DNA of 64,000 nucleotides from Unio delphinus (GCA_029339505.1 JAQISU010000166.1:3093001-3157000), one strand, 5' to 3'; numbered from the stretch's first letter, positions 58,701-60,815 are shown. Notes: a model not told the origin generated them from the sequence alone. Translations and numbers: made by a program.

Positions 58701-59806
58701 ACTGCCAAAAAGAATATGATGAGAATAATGAATTTATACATTATGCTACTGTAGAAGAATTCATTTCCAGTAAATCTAATAACAATAATTCCATTCAATT
58801 CAGGACACTTTTTACATTGGAATTAAATAAAGAGTTTTGACATAAATATGTTCAATCCCTGTTATTTTTTCATTAAATTTTTTTCCACCTAGTAATTCTG
58901 GTCTTTTTTGGTTTCAGATCCATTTATGTTACAGTACCTTTTTTGTAATCTAGCCACTTAGATAACAACAGTATAAGATGCAAGGGATGTTACAGAACCT
59001 TTTCTATAACCTAGCCACTTAGACAATGACAGTACAACATCCATGCATGTTACAGTACCTTTTCTATAACCTTGCACACAGACAATGACAGTACAACATC
59101 CATGCATGTTACAGTACCTTTTCTATAACCTAGCCACTTAGACAACAATTGTACAACATCCATGCATGTTACAGTACCTATTCTATAACCTAGCCACTTA
59201 GACAACAACAGTACAAGATGCAAGGGATGTTACAGTACCTTTTCTATAACCTAGCCACTTCGACAATGACAGTGCAACATCCATGCATGTTACAGTACCT
59301 TTTCTATAACCTTGCCACATAGACAATGACAGTACAACATCCATGCATGTTACAGAACCTTTTCTATAACCTTGCCACTTAGACAATGACAGTACAACAT
59401 CCATGCATGTTACAGTACCATTTCTATAACCTTGCCACACAGACAATGACAGTACAACATCCAGGCTTATTATAGTACATTTTCTGTAATCCAGCCACAC
59501 AGACAATGACAGTACAACATCCATGCATGTTACAATACCTTTTCTATACCTTTGCCACATATAGACAATGACAGTACAATATCCAGGATTGTTACAGTAC
59601 ATTTTCTGTAATCCAGCCACATAGACAATGACAGTACAAGTCCTTACCCTTTCCATGGCATCTTCAAAGTAGGATAGATAGTAGAGACACATTGAGACCC
59701 CTGTTGCTGAGATGGATGGGCGATACACATCCAGTAGCTTCTGAACACCCCCGAGGTTGAGGAATTCAATGGCAAACTTCTTGTGGCATAGAAGAATTGC
59801 AAGATA
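1..59806 (-). CDS. DCAF1: DCAF1/VPRBP homologue, partial gene model (14 exons)
   Basis: Host gene. DCAF1 is the substrate receptor that docks on DDB1 in CUL4-RING ubiquitin ligases and also scaffolds the UBR5 (EDD) ligase; it acts mainly in the nucleus. Fourteen minus-strand exons were placed by protein resemblance, splice sites and phase: 59648-59806, 56614-56654, 43291-43429, 40282-40494, 39581-39750, 33587-33706, 27142-27244, 26033-26152, 23531-23602, 17264-17345, 13385-13518, 12585-12666, 9606-9730 and 1-190. Every junction keeps frame, and recognisable blocks appear in the expected order ([60 protein letters not shown], then LisH). Both ends are outside the window: the N-terminal region to the right, the WD40 and acidic tail to the left. 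Introns are 0.5-13 kb and full of transposons. Family assignment is confident; exon edges are by eye. Confidence 0.9.
780..1127 (+). repeat. Right-end fragment of the TGCCAAC inverted-repeat element
   Basis: Sequence resembles 54990-55348 in the same orientation: both carry a 'ccaatatggc ... ggtagcct ... aatgaaccaatc' block and end in 'ggcagctatg'. The left half is missing or too diverged to see. Confidence 0.6.
1457..1745 (-). pseudogene. GIY-YIG endonuclease fragment, probably Penelope-like element
   Basis: Two overlapping minus-strand frames together look like one broken domain. The first reads [20 protein letters not shown] followed by LHRSDHK, with the paired Cys and the Y-VGET core expected of a GIY-YIG nuclease. 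The second continues with [11 protein letters not shown], the His-Phe region that usually follows. This arrangement is typical of the C-terminal endonuclease of Penelope-like retroelements. A frameshift separates the halves and no reverse transcriptase was recognised nearby, so it is a short dead relic. Assignment to Penelope rather than another GIY-YIG carrier is an inference. Confidence 0.6.
2314..3720. mobile_element. piggyBac-like non-autonomous element
   Basis: TTAA target duplications (2314-2317 and 3717-3720) flank perfect 13-bp inverted ends: CCCTTAAAGTGCT on the left and AGCACTTTAAGGG on the right. TTAA target sites and CCC...GGG termini are the hallmark of piggyBac. The 1.4-kb interior has no recognisable transposase, so the copy is non-autonomous. 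Confidence 0.7.
3790..6093. mobile_element. pogo/Tigger-like element (2.3 kb)
   Basis: TA duplications at 3790-3791 and 6092-6093 flank 27-nt inverted ends with one mismatch, beginning CCGTATTTACCG and running into ATGTTGGGACAC. The subterminal word TGGGACAC recurs several times near both ends, as expected of transposase-binding sites. A plus-strand piece at 4627 resembles the N-terminal helix-turn-helix of Tigger transposases; the rest of the interior is not recognisable. Confidence 0.75.
4627..4746 (+). pseudogene. Tigger/pogo transposase N-terminal fragment
   Basis: A 39-codon stretch starts [17 protein letters not shown] and contains [13 protein letters not shown]. The order 'basic KRK, helix, then G-TSRK-VCE-F' matches the first CENP-B-type helix-turn-helix of Tigger transposases. 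A TGA follows immediately and no catalytic DDE region was seen downstream. Its position inside the inverted-repeat element at 3790-6093, in one orientation, supports it being the remains of that element's own gene. Confidence 0.5.
6726..6985 (+). repeat. tRNA-derived SINE, family 1, copy 1
   Basis: Starts with a tRNA-like head: an A box around 'gagtggccctgtagtcta' and a B box 'gattcgagtc'. A shared middle follows ('gagaaagcttgccagtag'), then a tail 'gtatagcctaacattgtgctga' region and an AAAC-rich end. The same layout is seen at 7035, 7730 and 23646. Confidence 0.75.
7035..7285 (+). repeat. tRNA-derived SINE, family 1, copy 2
   Basis: Shorter head lacking the first bases, B box 'gggttcgaat', then the same middle and tail. 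It ends in an ACAATA-rich tail. Confidence 0.7.
7728..7992 (+). repeat. tRNA-derived SINE, family 1, copy 3 (best preserved head)
   Basis: 'ccgagtggccgagtggtct' is a near-consensus A box and 'gggttcgagtc' a consensus B box, with spacing suggesting a tRNA with a long variable arm (Ser/Leu-like). The tail ends 'tggcgttaaacc' plus CAAA repeats, a type common in mollusc SINEs. Confidence 0.75.
9017..9110. repeat. (TA)n followed by (CA)n
   Basis: About 50 bp of TA dinucleotides pass directly into about 40 bp of CA dinucleotides with small interruptions. Confidence 0.95.
9606..9730 (-). CDS. DCAF1: DCAF1 exon, second half of LisH motif and start of linker
   Basis: 125 bp. Two bases complete Gly, then [18 protein letters not shown] finishes the LisH motif (G-x3-A-x2-L-x2-EA), followed by a Pro-rich linker ending VTPKI. 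The acceptor is TTTACAG and the donor GTAAGTTAAC. LisH in DCAF1 mediates oligomerisation of the ligase. Confidence 0.88.
9731..12584 (-). other. DCAF1 intron
   Basis: Holds the inverted-repeat element at 11240-12501. I see nothing identifiable at 9731-11239; open frames there are short and unlike known proteins. Confidence 0.6.
11240..12501. mobile_element. Non-autonomous DNA transposon, TA target site (pogo/Tc1-like)
   Basis: TA at 11240 and 12500 flanks 21-nt inverted ends with two mismatches, CACC-N2-TCCCTCGATAACTCG. A second left-type end lies at 12417 in the same orientation, so the last 85 bp can fold into a long hairpin with the right end. No transposase was recognised inside 1.26 kb. 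Confidence 0.7.
12585..12666 (-). CDS. DCAF1: DCAF1 exon, first half of LisH motif
   Basis: 82 bp encoding [20 protein letters not shown] then YNHLLSK, with one base of a Gly codon. The acceptor is TTTCAG and the donor [20 protein letters not shown] is the first helix of a LisH dimerisation motif; the second helix is in the next exon. Confidence 0.9.
12912..13372. repeat. Minisatellite, unit about 26 bp
   Basis: Degenerate units of the type 'gaaaatgactgatactttta' plus 'taat' run from about 12912 to the edge of a DCAF1 exon, becoming more regular to the right. The 84-residue open frame across them ([14 protein letters not shown] repeats) is repeat translation. Confidence 0.9.
13385..13518 (-). 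CDS. DCAF1: DCAF1 exon
   Basis: 134 bp: two bases completing an Ile codon and 44 codons from [20 protein letters not shown] to DASLEEIRR, ending in phase 0. The acceptor is ATGTCAG and the donor GTAAGTTTT. A 26-bp-unit minisatellite starts within about 15 bp of the donor. Confidence 0.9.
14935..15890 (-). pseudogene. Ty3/gypsy reverse transcriptase and RNase H relic
   Basis: Read on the minus strand, [20 protein letters not shown], then FWQV, then [16 protein letters not shown] form the core fingers/palm of a Ty3/gypsy reverse transcriptase. The catalytic YxDD segment is mutated and shifted. Downstream, [16 protein letters not shown], a connection segment around [18 protein letters not shown] (in another frame), and a [18 protein letters not shown] block resembling RNase H follow in the right order. 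At least three frame changes or stops interrupt it. No gag, protease or integrase was recognised. It lies next to, but not inside, the solo LTR at 16277, and a link between the two is unproven. Confidence 0.75.
15970..16250 (+). repeat. tRNA-derived SINE, family 2, copy 1
   Basis: A box 'cagtggcctagtggttaca' and B box 'gggttcaatccc', then a body with 'ggttagtgttaggactggt' and a palindromic 'gctacatgtctgcagcatga' segment. Shares the body with 37097-37384. Confidence 0.7.
16277..17109 (+). mobile_element. Solo LTR with 4-bp target duplication
   Basis: Begins TGTTACGTA and ends GCACGTAACA (TG...CA ends, inverted tips TGTTACG and CGTAACA). It is flanked on both sides by CAGT (16273-16276 and 17110-17113). 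An AATAAA signal at about 17026 lies near the 3' end. Length is 833 bp. No internal retroviral region adjoins it, so it is a solo LTR, orientation inferred from the poly(A) signal. Confidence 0.65.
17264..17345 (-). CDS. DCAF1: DCAF1 exon
   Basis: 82 bp encoding [20 protein letters not shown] then FTNGQIQ, with one base of the next codon. The acceptor is TTTTAG and the donor GTAAGTTG. The pattern [17 protein letters not shown] is a signature of DCAF1. Confidence 0.9.
18030..18480. repeat. Imperfect direct duplication, about 235-bp unit
   Basis: The block 'attcacaccg(t/c)gattgtttgacgtaa...gaaccaaacgtaactaagt' occurs at about 18040 and again at about 18275, each followed by 'gacatatctaagg(t/c)gcct' and a 'gttcgatca(c/a)gtgacgta' word repeated four times. 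Confidence 0.8.
21566..21654. repeat. (TA)n run
   Basis: About 88 bp of uninterrupted TA dinucleotides; the YIYIYI open frame over it is an artefact. Confidence 0.97.
23531..23602 (-). CDS. DCAF1: DCAF1 exon
   Basis: 24 codons, [20 protein letters not shown] then LACK, phase 0 at both ends. The acceptor is GTTACAG and the donor GTATGT. A tRNA-derived SINE begins only about 45 bp upstream of it on the gene strand (plus-strand 23646 onward). Confidence 0.88.
23646..23894 (+). repeat. tRNA-derived SINE, family 1, copy 4
   Basis: Head 'gggggccctgaatggcca', B box 'gggttcgagtct', shared middle and the tail 'tggcgttaaaccataaaaag' with CAAA repeats. Confidence 0.75.
24257..25028. repeat. Minisatellite, 65-67-bp unit, about 12 copies
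   Basis: Unit starts 'accatccaaatatattaagc' and ends in 'aatgaaacagattaaaaata'. Copies differ mainly by presence or absence of 'ca' in 'aaata(ca)gtaatg', giving 65- and 67-bp variants, and by loss of 'gatt'. Confidence 0.95.
25190..26002. mobile_element. Non-autonomous pogo-like element beside a DCAF1 exon
   Basis: 22-nt inverted arms with two mismatches: left 25192-25213 begins GTCGACTCCGGTTAACTGCA, right 25977-25998 is its complement. Extra copies of 'tgcagttaac' type words lie inside both ends. TA lies outside the right arm; the left target base is mutated. No transposase was recognised in the interior. Confidence 0.65.
26033..26152 (-). CDS. DCAF1: DCAF1 exon, next to a transposon end
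   Basis: 40 codons in phase 0, from [16 protein letters not shown] to [11 protein letters not shown]. The acceptor is ATTCCAG and the donor GTGGGTTG. The inverted-repeat end of a pogo-like element lies about 30 bp beyond the donor, so the insertion came close to the splice site without destroying it. Confidence 0.85.
26153..27141 (-). other. DCAF1 intron with a tandem duplication
   Basis: A roughly 100-bp unit is duplicated at 26247-26460; the remainder (26460-27141) shows nothing identifiable. Confidence 0.6.
26247..26460. repeat. Two-copy tandem duplication, about 105 bp
   Basis: 'acttgcaaatgaccatag' through 'tcattacaatgactg' occurs twice in a row with few differences, suggesting recent slippage or unequal exchange. 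Confidence 0.9.
27142..27244 (-). CDS. DCAF1: DCAF1 exon
   Basis: 103 bp encoding [20 protein letters not shown] and then [14 protein letters not shown]. The donor is GTAGGTAG. The acceptor AAG has a weak pyrimidine tract but restores phase with the previous exon. The [15 protein letters not shown] block is highly characteristic of DCAF1. Confidence 0.88.
27245..33586 (-). other. DCAF1 intron, mostly unassigned
   Basis: 27490-27990 contains copies of the dispersed 'aagattttcaagatggc' repeat. Around 28800-29000 and 29300-29410 two diverged segments are inverted relative to each other ('cattggcatattgagcag' against 'ctgttcaatctgccaagg'). The rest, including the less AT-rich 31400-33150, has only short open frames without resemblance to proteins. 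Confidence 0.5.
27490..27990 (+). repeat. Dispersed repeat family ('fcaagatggctgcc' type), diverged copies
   Basis: Repeated phrases such as 'aagattttcaagac', 'tggtgaccatactga', 'cattcagaatcaactagata' and 'tctggtgaaaatc' recur at about 110-120-bp spacing. The same phrases occur at 56955-57400, 57780-58010 and 60060-60290. Confidence 0.6.
33587..33706 (-). CDS. DCAF1: DCAF1 exon
   Basis: 120 bp: one base completing an Arg codon, 39 codons [20 protein letters not shown] to VTTPII, and two bases of the next codon. The acceptor is TTTTTCAG and the donor GTATGA. The long intron after it (27245-33586) shows no further coding exon, and the phase continues correctly across it. Confidence 0.85.
34887..35934. 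mobile_element. pogo/Tigger-like internally deleted element
   Basis: Inverted tips CTGTATTTTCGCG (34889) and, complementary, CCGTATTTTCGCG (ending 35932), followed inward by repeated 'gcgtcttata' words at both ends. TA precedes the left tip; the right flank is AA, so the duplication is at best mutated. A minus-strand open frame inside retains what look like both ends of the transposase gene. Confidence 0.7.
35156..35422 (-). pseudogene. Internally deleted pogo/Tigger transposase
   Basis: From Met at 35422 the frame reads [18 protein letters not shown], resembling the extreme N-terminus of pogo/Tigger-type transposases (basic start leading to the helix-turn-helix). It soon passes to an acidic tail with [20 protein letters not shown] and ends DDDENEDE, resembling the acidic C-terminus of the same family. 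The whole catalytic core is missing while the frame stays open, which is the classic internal deletion that creates non-autonomous copies. It sits within the inverted tips of the element at 34887-35934. The frame is also open upstream to 35467, but the Met at 35422 fits the family better. Confidence 0.55.
37097..37384 (+). repeat. tRNA-derived SINE, family 2, copy 2
   Basis: B box 'ggttcgatccc', then the same body as the copy at 15970 ('aagaggttagtgttaggact', 'gctacatgtctgcatcatga'), ending in a CA dinucleotide tail. Confidence 0.7.
38049..38155. repeat. Three-copy repeat, about 36 bp
   Basis: 'atcctgaatacaaccgctgt' and two variants follow each other, each containing a 'cgctgtcg' / 'cggtcgta' / 'ccgcagta' core; in frame they read [24 protein letters not shown] and FYPDYDRSS. 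Confidence 0.7.
38321..38553 (+). pseudogene. Acidic open frame with in-frame stop, possible transposase tail
   Basis: From ATG 38321 the frame encodes a strongly acidic run ([20 protein letters not shown], then more Asp/Glu) to a TAG at 38460. After the stop the same frame continues [15 protein letters not shown]. The ELF...DF-GF ending resembles the acidic tail of the pogo-like frame at 35156, but no inverted tips or catalytic part were found here. The function is unknown. Confidence 0.3.
39581..39750 (-). CDS. DCAF1: DCAF1 exon with GC donor
   Basis: 170 bp, from [20 protein letters not shown] to EWNNYTG plus two bases of an Arg codon. The acceptor is TTTATAG. The phase-compatible donor is AG|GCAAGT, a textbook GC-AG intron: the next exon starts G CCT GAA, so AG plus G gives Arg. 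The nearby GTATTT would break the frame. Confidence 0.85.
39751..40281 (-). other. DCAF1 intron, nothing identified
   Basis: 530 bp of AT-rich sequence with no repeat or coding signal that I can name. Confidence 0.6.
40282..40494 (-). CDS. DCAF1: DCAF1 exon
   Basis: 71 codons, phase 0 at both ends, from [20 protein letters not shown] to [12 protein letters not shown]. The acceptor is GGTAG and the donor GTAAGATT. It includes [20 protein letters not shown], a helical segment characteristic of DCAF1. Confidence 0.9.
40689..40760. repeat. (TA)n run
   Basis: About 70 bp of uninterrupted TA dinucleotides. Confidence 0.97.
40937..41641 (-). pseudogene. hAT-like transposon-derived coding fragment
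   Basis: An open frame of 234 codons, the second-longest minus-strand frame outside the viral cluster. It reads [20 protein letters not shown] near the start, resembling the SER-FS region of hAT dimerisation domains. It continues through a basic, coiled-coil-like region ([20 protein letters not shown], then [20 protein letters not shown]) and [12 protein letters not shown] recognise this architecture as a dispersed, uncharacterised transposon-linked family of fish and invertebrates. The start has no upstream catalytic region, and the last 50 residues look non-homologous, so it is a 3' fragment. Assignment to hAT is moderate. Confidence 0.45.
43291..43429 (-). CDS. DCAF1: DCAF1 exon
   Basis: 139 bp. 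The first base completes the codon begun in the 41-bp exon, then 46 codons run from [13 protein letters not shown] to DGLRRLFNV. The acceptor is ATATTTCAG. Of the possible donors only GTGGGT at 43290 keeps phase with the next exon, which starts ISTLPIL; the frame stays open past it, so a naive ORF overruns into the intron. The intron on its 5' side (43430-56613) is the 13-kb one holding the virus-like cluster. Confidence 0.9.
44005..44463. mobile_element. piggyBac-like MITE with palindromic tandem repeats
   Basis: TTAA at 44005-44008 and 44460-44463 flanks inverted tips CCCTTTGAACCCGA and CCATTTGAACTCTA (right end complemented). Just inside the left tip four imperfect units carry 'ggccggtataccggcc', a perfect 16-bp palindrome in two of them, spaced about 40-45 bp. 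Confidence 0.75.
45276..45294 (-). promoter_or_regulatory. Spaced motif GTAAAA-N6-AGGATTT, copy 1
   Basis: Located about 90 bp past the end of the penton/fibre-like gene. Its N6 makes it a near palindrome (atcctaaaggat). Confidence 0.45.
45375..45393 (-). promoter_or_regulatory. Spaced motif GTAAAA-N6-AGGATTT, copy 2
   Basis: Overlaps the stop codon of the penton/fibre-like gene (TCC TAA lies within the motif complement). Confidence 0.45.
45385..46739 (-). pseudogene. Penton/fibre-like structural protein, broken
   Basis: Start ATG 46739 overlaps the previous gene's 3' end. The frame is broken by TGA at 46650-46652, TAA at 46401-46403 and a frameshift near 46290-46320 (before the 46164 Met). 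Intact pieces show [12 protein letters not shown] and [17 protein letters not shown] at the front, [12 protein letters not shown] in the middle, and at the end [15 protein letters not shown] sequence (here [20 protein letters not shown]), ILYSFAP and INFKLTDQ...LIDLRGE. This front-and-end combination is a recurrent, uncharacterised structural-protein family of virus-like elements in invertebrate genomes. Unusually, about 200 residues of helical, charged sequence ([20 protein letters not shown] onward) separate the two halves. Penton or fibre role is inferred. Confidence 0.55.
46711..47257 (-). pseudogene. Hydrophobic minor structural protein, frameshifted
   Basis: Starts at ATG 47257 ([20 protein letters not shown]) and soon meets a TAA near 47175; a frame change carries it into the open frame that runs from 47130 to 46711. 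That frame has a long hydrophobic stretch ([20 protein letters not shown] then [16 protein letters not shown]), enough for one or two membrane segments, followed by a charged helical tail ([20 protein letters not shown]). Charged N-terminal helix, double hydrophobic segment, then an 'LNDG-ISDEEF'-like helix is a pattern I associate with the same virus-like elements. The function is unknown; a membrane-active or internal virion protein is possible. Confidence 0.5.
47293..48485 (-). pseudogene. Fibre-like repeat protein, broken in three
   Basis: Three consecutive frames appear to be one gene. The first, from ATG 48485, reads [16 protein letters not shown] to a TAA at 48330. The second, open from just before 48196, contains [15 protein letters not shown] and [14 protein letters not shown] and ends at 47918. 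The third runs to 47293. Near the second/third junction there is an internal repeat: [18 protein letters not shown] matches a slightly broken upstream copy ending [12 protein letters not shown]. The last 80 residues are beta-rich ([20 protein letters not shown] ... [10 protein letters not shown]), suggesting a globular head. A stalk of repeats plus a C-terminal head fits a fibre, but this is inference; no homologue was recognised with certainty. Confidence 0.45.
48603..49139 (-). pseudogene. Major-capsid-like protein, N-terminal part only
   Basis: The frame from 49103 encodes [60 protein letters not shown] and EIKSIEHD. The order 'polar strand, xxFIKVEGxL, NNGxxLFSSxRYxIxxxEI' followed by a [18 protein letters not shown] turn resembles the first jelly-roll of double-jelly-roll capsid proteins of small eukaryotic DNA viruses. 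It stops at 166 residues, about a third of what such capsids need, and the next gene begins only 120 bp further on, so most of the gene is deleted. An extra start at 49139 and a second frame that also looks coding across 49139-49060 indicate a frameshift near the 5' end. Capsid assignment is by pattern memory and should be tested by structure. Confidence 0.5.
49144..49590 (-). pseudogene. Gly-rich hydrophobic minor protein, two in-frame stops
   Basis: One 149-codon frame from ATG 49590 to the stop at 49144 is interrupted by TAA at codon 5 (49576-49578) and TGA at 49345-49347; no frameshift is needed. The first part reads [20 protein letters not shown] then [10 protein letters not shown], an amphipathic Gly/Ala-rich helix. 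The second reads [20 protein letters not shown] and ends [13 protein letters not shown], a short basic tail. Such Gly-rich, basic-ended small proteins sit beside the capsid gene in several DNA-virus-like elements and recall adenovirus-like core or membrane-lytic proteins. That role is inference. Confidence 0.5.
49636..50626 (-). pseudogene. Gln/Glu-rich protein with PPPY motif, late frameshift
   Basis: 299 codons are open from ATG 50626. N-terminal third: basic helices ([20 protein letters not shown]) and [14 protein letters not shown]. Middle: a Gln/Glu run. Then [10 protein letters not shown] and an acidic-basic segment, followed by [13 protein letters not shown], where PPPY matches the PPxY late-domain motif that recruits NEDD4-type ligases for virion release. 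Last: [20 protein letters not shown]. The frame ends at 49739, but a +1 frame carries on for about 37 codons ([20 protein letters not shown]) to a TGA at 49636, so the true C-terminus has been shifted. Basic N-terminus, PPxY and the RLEVL-G---AGN ending are shared by related elements in my recollection; the molecular role is unknown. Confidence 0.5.
49654..49672 (-). promoter_or_regulatory. Spaced motif GTAAAA-N6-AGGATTT, copy 3
   Basis: Near the end of the shifted C-terminal frame of the PPPY gene and about 65 bp before the start of the Gly-rich minor gene. Confidence 0.45.
50631..50649 (-). promoter_or_regulatory. Spaced motif GTAAAA-N6-AGGATTT, copy 4
   Basis: Lies 4 bp upstream of the ATG of the PPPY gene, the position of an initiator or late promoter. 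Confidence 0.45.
50895..51269 (-). CDS. Small virus-like protein of unknown function, apparently intact
   Basis: 124 codons from ATG 51269, the only gene of the cluster without an obvious break. It is largely helical: [20 protein letters not shown] at the start looks coiled-coil, [20 protein letters not shown] is amphipathic, and it ends with a Pro-rich tail ([11 protein letters not shown]). I do not recognise a family. A TATA-like 'tatataagtatcatataatg' on the gene strand ends at its start codon, making this the probable promoter-proximal gene of the cluster; the repeat block begins about 45 bp upstream. Confidence 0.5.
   Translation of the reverse strand: MNFENINDIINEISNLKNQKIQLSYKLDCNQILSDFQYIDDSAQNNKYVLPRSYSFIKRIQHAIYDSLVFDNYINKFVLLLAAVEKVKMELGHQYQIRHTINSKIKIIKNLIKENNTPPPATVP
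51270..51295 (-). promoter_or_regulatory. TATA-like promoter of the structural cluster
   Basis: Gene-strand 'agatatataagtatcatat' lies just before the first start codon of the cluster, between that gene and the repeat block. The position fits a late-type promoter, but the spacing to the ATG is short. Confidence 0.35.
51314..51972. repeat. Inverted-arm repeat block beside the structural genes
   Basis: Left arm 51314-51344 starts 'gggatcaattctaactcg'; right arm 51941-51972 is its complement with two mismatches over about 30 nt. Between them lie a tandem 157-bp pair and several copies of 'atgatttatgatagacaata' and of a TATA-like 'gcgagtttataaggcacata'. Confidence 0.8.
51489..51802. repeat. Tandem pair of 157-bp units
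   Basis: 'gacaacacaaccccatgtg' starts at 51489 and again at 51646. The units align end to end through 'ctgaccagacccaggagcat' and 'ggtatgcttggtgtaatgac' with few differences. Confidence 0.9.
52062..52160. repeat. Nested hairpins, possible replication or terminal structure
   Basis: An inner perfect 9-bp stem with a 3-nt loop (tcacaccgt-gtg-acggtgtga, 52119-52139) lies inside an outer 10-bp stem (accactctaa 52073-52082 with ttagagtggt 52141-52150) that extends through a small loop to tcaac/gttga. A competing stem pairs cattcaac (52062) with gttgaatg (52100). Confidence 0.6.
52402..52490. repeat. Two-copy 41-bp direct repeat
   Basis: 'gttatctctgttcagaaac' to 'caagcccacacga' and a variant follow one another; a 72-codon plus-strand frame (52311-52529) runs over them but has no recognisable domain. 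Confidence 0.8.
52708..52983 (-). CDS. HNH endonuclease (small, free-standing)
   Basis: 91 codons from ATG 52983. The core reads [20 protein letters not shown] then [18 protein letters not shown] and QHEN. This is the HNH_3 layout: a His-Arg on the first strand, the VIDHID pair, then NPxNNxLxNL and the closing HEN. A short N-terminal region ([16 protein letters not shown]) fits the beta strand that precedes it in homing-type HNH proteins. It appears uninterrupted and complete for a small HNH protein. Its location between the hairpin region and the broken plus-strand frame suggests it travels with the virus-like element, either as an accessory nuclease or a passenger. No DNA-binding repeat is attached. 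Confidence 0.7.
   Translation of the reverse strand: MIINYEASGDGIVRNRILKKPVGVVNNQGYLIFRAGRKRYLNHRIIYVCFHGLIKNGFVIDHIDSNPRNNSLANLQAITQHENTKWGRTGT
53083..53754 (+). pseudogene. Broken plus-strand frame, possibly N-terminal part of a viral DNA polymerase
   Basis: Coding-like pieces run in one direction: [20 protein letters not shown] (53083 frame); from 53163 a frame with [20 protein letters not shown] and [20 protein letters not shown], interrupted by TAG at about 53329, then [20 protein letters not shown] up to a TGA after an A-run; then a shifted frame with [20 protein letters not shown] and [13 protein letters not shown] to 53754. Two or three frame changes and one stop are needed. The YHNxHAW segment resembles a motif I recall from the N-terminal half of protein-primed family-B polymerases of virus-like elements, but the catalytic core is absent, so the identity stays tentative. 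It points away from the structural genes, as a replication gene would in a divergent genome. Confidence 0.35.
54248..55348. mobile_element. Inverted-repeat element with CATAGCTGCCAAC tips
   Basis: Perfect 13-bp inverted tips: catagctgccaac at 54248 and gttggcagctatg ending 55348. The left end has tandem 'aaaatactgatt' words, the right end 'aatacgggacaaatacgg'. Flanks share only a vague 'aggt'. The 122-codon minus-strand frame inside (54772-55140) has no recognisable domain. A right-end copy lies at 780-1127. Confidence 0.65.
56614..56654 (-). CDS. DCAF1: DCAF1 exon (41 bp micro-exon)
   Basis: A 41-bp exon encoding [13 protein letters not shown] plus two bases of the next codon. The acceptor is CATTGTAG and the donor GTAAGTA. 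It continues directly from AMER of the previous exon, and its 3' phase is completed by the first base of the exon at 43429. It is too short for ORF callers and was found from phase and homology. Confidence 0.85.
56695..56935. repeat. Degenerate tandem repeat, about 80-110 bp unit
   Basis: 'aattaaacctaatgaac' with 'agcatgtgcattgttaat' and 'atttaaactgacc' recurs three times with indels. Confidence 0.7.
56955..57400 (+). repeat. Dispersed 'aagatggctgcc' repeat, 3-4 tandem diverged units
   Basis: Units of about 110-120 bp begin 'aaggttttcaagatgactgc' and include 'accatttt(c/t)atttagaacc', 'aagaagtcttctggtgaaaa'. Confidence 0.65.
57780..58010 (+). repeat. Dispersed 'aagatggctgcc' repeat, further copies
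   Basis: 'gattttcaagatggttgctg' and 'aacaagattttaaagatggc' start two diverged units. Confidence 0.6.
58931..59640. repeat. Minisatellite, 60-bp unit, about 12 copies, touching a DCAF1 donor
   Basis: Unit includes 'catgcatgttacagtacctt' and 'agacaatgacagtacaacat'. It runs up to the donor site of the exon at 59648. Read on the minus strand the 60-bp (20-codon) unit keeps an open frame for most of its length. Confidence 0.95.
59648..59806 (-). CDS. DCAF1: DCAF1 exon (first in window), armadillo-like region
   Basis: This exon has 53 codons, from [10 protein letters not shown] to YFEDAMER, in phase 0 at both ends. The acceptor is CTCTTACAG and the donor is GTAAGGA. It contains GGVQKLLDV and [11 protein letters not shown], blocks typical of the N-terminal helical-repeat region of DCAF1. 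The open frame continues past the donor into a 60-bp minisatellite, giving a 220-residue open frame; only these 53 residues belong to the gene. Earlier exons must lie beyond the LINE to the right. Confidence 0.9.
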
Positions 59807-60059
59807 CTGTAAGAGAATATCAATTAATATGTTAGAAAAGCCATTAATATGTTCACACACTGCTGAAACAATGTATTTATTATCTACTAAAATTATTGCT
59901 GCGACCTGAGTGAAGACACTTTAAACAGTGGATCATCACCTAATAGATTTAAATGTTTATAGTTCTGTTTTGCAATTAATATTATAAGTATTATGGTAAA
60001 AGTTGACATTGCAGTGAAGTTGAGAAAACTTTATGAAAAAAAAGCCTTGAAGGGGGGAG

Positions 60060-60290
60060 TAGTAACAAGATGTTCAAGATGACTACCCTGTTTGATATCA
60101 CATATTGCATTCAGTGAAAAGTCTCTGACAATCCATTCATAAGGAGTAGTGATAAGAAGATTTTCAATATGGCTGCTGTCGTGCCCATATTGGATGTATG
60201 AGTGGCACCATTTTTATTTAGGAACAACTAGATCCTGCAACAACTCTGTAAAGCTTCACGGCAATTCTACCAGTTGTTAAAGCAAATTAA
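60060..60290 (+). repeat. Dispersed 'aagatggctgcc' repeat, two units
   Basis: 'aacaagatgttcaagatgac' and 'agaagattttcaatatggct' begin units that continue 'caccatttttatttaggaac'. Confidence 0.6.
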
Positions 60291-60759
60291 AATTAACAAA
60301 CTTGTTCAAAGAAACAACAATTGATAACAGAACATTGTGCTAGCTCTCTTAGTATTTGACCAGTTGAGCTCAAAATAAAGACGATTTTCATTTTGTGATA
60401 TGATGTGATACCCCTCTCCTTCGACAACTTGTGCACAATGGGGTCTAAAAACATTATTGACCAAACTCTAAAAGCGAGGATGAGAGTTATCGAGGAACCT
60501 CCATAACAATATGAAATGATGCCATCATCACTGAACATAACGAAAACTGAAGGGGATGTAAACTTGTCTGTTTAATAGCAAAATACTTCTTTTAAAATCA
60601 CATTGGGATTAATTGTCGAAAAAACATCTTTTCTAACATAGTTATTTGTTTTATTGTAAAAAATAACCTTTATTTTCAAGATGCCATACCACTGAGATCA
60701 TTAACAATATTCCAACTGGCTTCAACAACCATCACATGTGCACAAAAACATTGCGTATT

Positions 60760-60767
<8 letters not shown>

Positions 60768-60812
<45 letters not shown>
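60768..60812. repeat. (AAT)n microsatellite, 3' tail of the LINE
   Basis: About 15 AAT units directly abut the 3' end of the LINE; short microsatellite tails are usual for CR1/L2-type LINEs. Confidence 0.9.

Positions 60813-60815
<3 letters not shown>

Larger units (their letters stand above)
56655..59647 (-). other. DCAF1 intron, repeats
   Basis: Holds a degenerate tandem stretch (56695-56935), two blocks of the dispersed 'aagatggctgcc' family and a minisatellite. Nothing is identified at 58010-58900. Confidence 0.6.

Noticed and set aside
59198..59647. C-terminal 150 residues of the 220-codon open frame next to the DCAF1 exon
   Set aside because: They are translation of the 60-bp minisatellite beyond a good donor site; only 59648-59806 is exon.
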